A DNA stretch of 64,000 nucleotides from Adineta steineri (taxonomy: Eukaryota > Rotifera > Eurotatoria > Adinetida > Adinetidae), in the NCBI GenBank assembly GCA_905250115.1, contig CAJNOI010000050.1, forward strand, positions 62,706-126,705, read 5' to 3'. Shown here in pieces: positions 62,220-64,000 of the stretch. The translations under genes and the position numbers were made by a program. How positions within the stretch are numbered: position 1 is the first letter of the stretch; every line of letters begins with the position of its first letter. Under the pieces are notes generated by a model that did not search any database, had not been told where the DNA came from, and worked only from the letters and a program-made list of their open reading frames with translations.

Positions 62220-63935
62220 TTAGGTTTGGTTTTGACCTGTAGCATTGAGAGATTGAGTTTGAAGTATTATCGAATGATTGTTTGGATAAATTTTCTCTTG
62301 TATTTTTAAAGCTCGATTATAATATTTTGAAGCACTATCATATCCATTTTGATTTTTGTAGTATTCTGCAATCATTAGTAAACAATTGGCAGTTGGAACG
62401 TATTCGATAAAAAGACTTCTCTCAAAAATACGTAGTGCTCGTCGTAGTGACGCGATCTTTCGAATATCATCATCTTCATATAATTCTCCGAGTTTCACGA
62501 ACAGATATGCAATACTAATATGATGTGCAGGTAGATATTTTTTGTACAAGAATAGGTTGTCTTGACAAAGATCTATAGCTATTTGTTTCATTCCTCGTTC
62601 TTTGTATAGATCAGCTAAAGCTTTAATACAATTAACTCGTAATCGATGACCAATGGATAGAACTTTTTCACTCATTTTGAATGCAGCTACATAGTAATCT
62701 TCAGCAATCGAATATTCTTTATTTTGTGCATGACAGTGTCCTAGAATTCCTTGAATATAAATAGTATTTTCGTATGGTTGAGGATATATTTGTTGAAGAA
62801 TTTCACGTGCTTTAATGCATAAATCAATAGCTTCACCATATTTTTTATTATTTGCGTGAATAACAGCAATATTAACTTGAATTCTTGCCATAGTGGGTTG
62901 ATCATTGTTGCAATGTAAAGCTTTTGTGTAATATTGAAGTGCTTGAGAATAATCTCCTATTGCTTTATAATAATTTGCAATATTGTTTAATGATACAGCA
63001 ATAAGAGAATGATTAGAAGAGAAGAATTTCTTTTTTATTTCATAGCCCAAATTAAAGTTATGAAATGCTTCATTCCAGTTGCTTGATCTCATATTTAAAT
63101 CGCCGATATAATCATAAGCTAAGGGAATATCTTGATGTGATCTTGGTAATTCTTGTAATAACATTCGAAAATATAATTCAGCTTTGCAATATTCATTCAT
63201 CTCAATTAATAAACGACCAAATAATAAATTGATGTTCTCTTGTCGAAATTCCTTTTTCTTTTCATAAAGATTTTTTTTAATTTCATCTGTTCCTTCATCA
63301 GTTGCTTTCATTTTGATCATCCAGACATCGAAACTGGAATGACGTATTACATCTTGAATACAAAAGACTGATCCAATATTAAATAAAACTTCACCTTCGC
63401 CTTCGCCTTCACCTTCATCAGAAGAATTTATATACCGATCAATATCAACAAAAATTGTGTTTTGAAGATTAAATCCATCGACAGTGATTTCGAATAGAAC
63501 AGCTTTCGAATTGTTTGTATCTGTATCACCTTCAACAAAACTTCGAGCAATGTCAAGATGAGTTGAAGTAGAGAAAAATCCATTGGTTGAAACTAAACAA
63601 TCAATATTACATTTCAAATGTTCGAATTGACTTATCGGCATACGAGCTTGACCACGATAAACTGTTAAAAGACTTCGAATAGCTTGTTCTTGATGAATCT
63701 TTTCCATTTGTTGACAAAGATCAACAACATAGTAACGAAATGCATACCACAATGTTATGTCCTCAGTACGAAATGCATGATTTACCAAACGATAAACAAA
63801 ACACTCTGCAACATACCAATCAATGGCCTTATCTGCTTTGTAATCTTTTTTAAAGACATCGATTTTCCCCTGTTCTGTTGAATTTCCTCTATAATAATCT
63901 CGACATGTTTTTAACATAAACCCCCCCCCCCCCAT
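62220..63935 (-). CDS. ADP-ribosyltransferase (ART) domain fused to TPR repeats, 5' truncated or incomplete
   Basis: Intronless. The N-terminal half is an R-S-E-class mono-ADP-ribosyltransferase fold: the Arg in LLTVYRGQARM, the STS block NGFFSTST, and the Glu block EVLFNIGSVF preceded by an EGEGEGEGE stretch. The C-terminal half has TPR-like units (WNEAFHNFNLGYEIKK, YSQALQYYTKALH, YDSASKYYNRALKIQEK). This fusion is a large, bdelloid-typical family that probably modifies proteins by adding ADP-ribose; the substrate is unknown. The first residues, Met-Gly-Gly-Gly-Gly, come from a C13 homopolymer (63921-63933) at the edge of a repeat, so the true start is unclear; an internal Met lies at 63917. 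Family members usually have more sequence upstream, so the gene is probably truncated by the repeat or continues outside the window. Confidence 0.8.
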   Translation of the reverse strand: MGGGGFMLKTCRDYYRGNSTEQGKIDVFKKDYKADKAIDWYVAECFVYRLVNHAFRTEDITLWYAFRYYVVDLCQQMEKIHQEQAIRSLLTVYRGQARMPISQFEHLKCNIDCLVSTNGFFSTSTHLDIARSFVEGDTDTNNSKAVLFEITVDGFNLQNTIFVDIDRYINSSDEGEGEGEGEVLFNIGSVFCIQDVIRHSSFDVWMIKMKATDEGTDEIKKNLYEKKKEFRQENINLLFGRLLIEMNEYCKAELYFRMLLQELPRSHQDIPLAYDYIGDLNMRSSNWNEAFHNFNLGYEIKKKFFSSNHSLIAVSLNNIANYYKAIGDYSQALQYYTKALHCNNDQPTMARIQVNIAVIHANNKKYGEAIDLCIKAREILQQIYPQPYENTIYIQGILGHCHAQNKEYSIAEDYYVAAFKMSEKVLSIGHRLRVNCIKALADLYKERGMKQIAIDLCQDNLFLYKKYLPAHHISIAYLFVKLGELYEDDDIRKIASLRRALRIFERSLFIEYVPTANCLLMIAEYYKNQNGYDSASKYYNRALKIQEKIYPNNHSIILQTQSLNATGQNQT

Positions 63936-64000
63936 ATTAGAAGCCCCCTGGGCTTCTAATTTGGCTACCGTTTATAATTTTTGGAGGGGGCTTCTATTAA
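63936..64000. repeat. second copy of the GAAGCCCC/GGGGCTTC repeat, at window end
   Basis: Starts with a palindromic AGAAGCCCCCTGGGCTTCT and ends GGAGGGGGCTTCTATTAA. It aligns along its length with 60018-60083. The element directly touches the C13 tract and the ART-TPR start region, and it runs off the window. Confidence 0.65.

Noticed and set aside
1..64000. CRISPR arrays, operons of bacterial type, rRNA or tRNA genes
   Set aside because: No regularly spaced repeats, bacterial gene structure, rRNA-like conserved blocks or convincing tRNA cloverleafs were seen by eye.

Overview
The window looks like nuclear DNA of a bdelloid rotifer; the genus is not settled. It is AT-rich and gene-dense, with many introns of about 45-65 nt. 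It carries animal-only families (UBR5, RTF1, prohormone convertase, nuclear receptors, aquaporin, a Hedgehog-type Hint protein, ZBBX, a CNBD2-like protein). It also carries families known to be expanded in bdelloids: divergent intronless GPCRs and an ADP-ribosyltransferase fused to TPRs. Several start codons sit 3-20 nt after a 3' splice acceptor, which fits the spliced-leader trans-splicing known in bdelloids. No bacterial, viral or organellar genes were recognised. Gene models below were spliced by eye from GT/AG sites and protein homology remembered from the families; no search was run.

Layout. 0-1.1 kb: 3' part of a C2H2 zinc-finger gene (+). 3.1-3.4 kb: a small two-exon secreted peptide (+). 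4-5.9 kb: an M14 carboxypeptidase with two tiny exons (+). 8.1-9.1 kb: an intronless divergent GPCR (+), followed at 9.8-10.2 kb by a decayed copy. 11.9-13.8 kb: a neuropeptide-type rhodopsin GPCR (+). 14-17 kb: a PC1/3-like proprotein convertase (-). 18.8-19.6 kb: a ZNRD2-like zinc-ribbon protein (-). 21-25 kb: two tandem nuclear receptors (+). A 100-N gap follows.

25.4-36.1 kb: the giant HECT ligase UBR5 (-). 36.3-40.6 kb: the Paf1-complex subunit RTF1 (-), which has a complete GT32-like glycosyltransferase gene inside one intron. 41.7 kb: a 142-bp hAT-type MITE. 42.3-44.9 kb: an AQP8-like aquaporin (-) with two alternative first coding exons. 45.8-47.5 kb: a Hint protein (+) tail to tail with a beta-propeller-like gene (-) that holds a 10-N gap. 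48.2-49.2 kb: a VWC/transmembrane/PPxY protein (+). 49.7-55.9 kb: ZBBX-like and CNBD2-like genes head to tail (+). 57.8-58.4 kb: a small unrecognised protein (+). 60-64 kb: a repeat-rich accessory end with a novel short repeat family, interstitial TGTGGG-like motifs, a relatively GC-rich intronless GPI-anchored candidate (+) and an ART-TPR gene (-) whose 5' end abuts one of the repeats.

How genes may work together. The first 17 kb brings together a secreted peptide, a carboxypeptidase with an acidic specificity residue, two GPCRs and a PC1/3 convertase; a peptide-hormone neighbourhood is possible but inferred. RTF1 and UBR5 lie about 200 bp apart on one strand and could be co-transcribed. ZBBX and CNBD2 are both cilium or flagellum genes in other animals.
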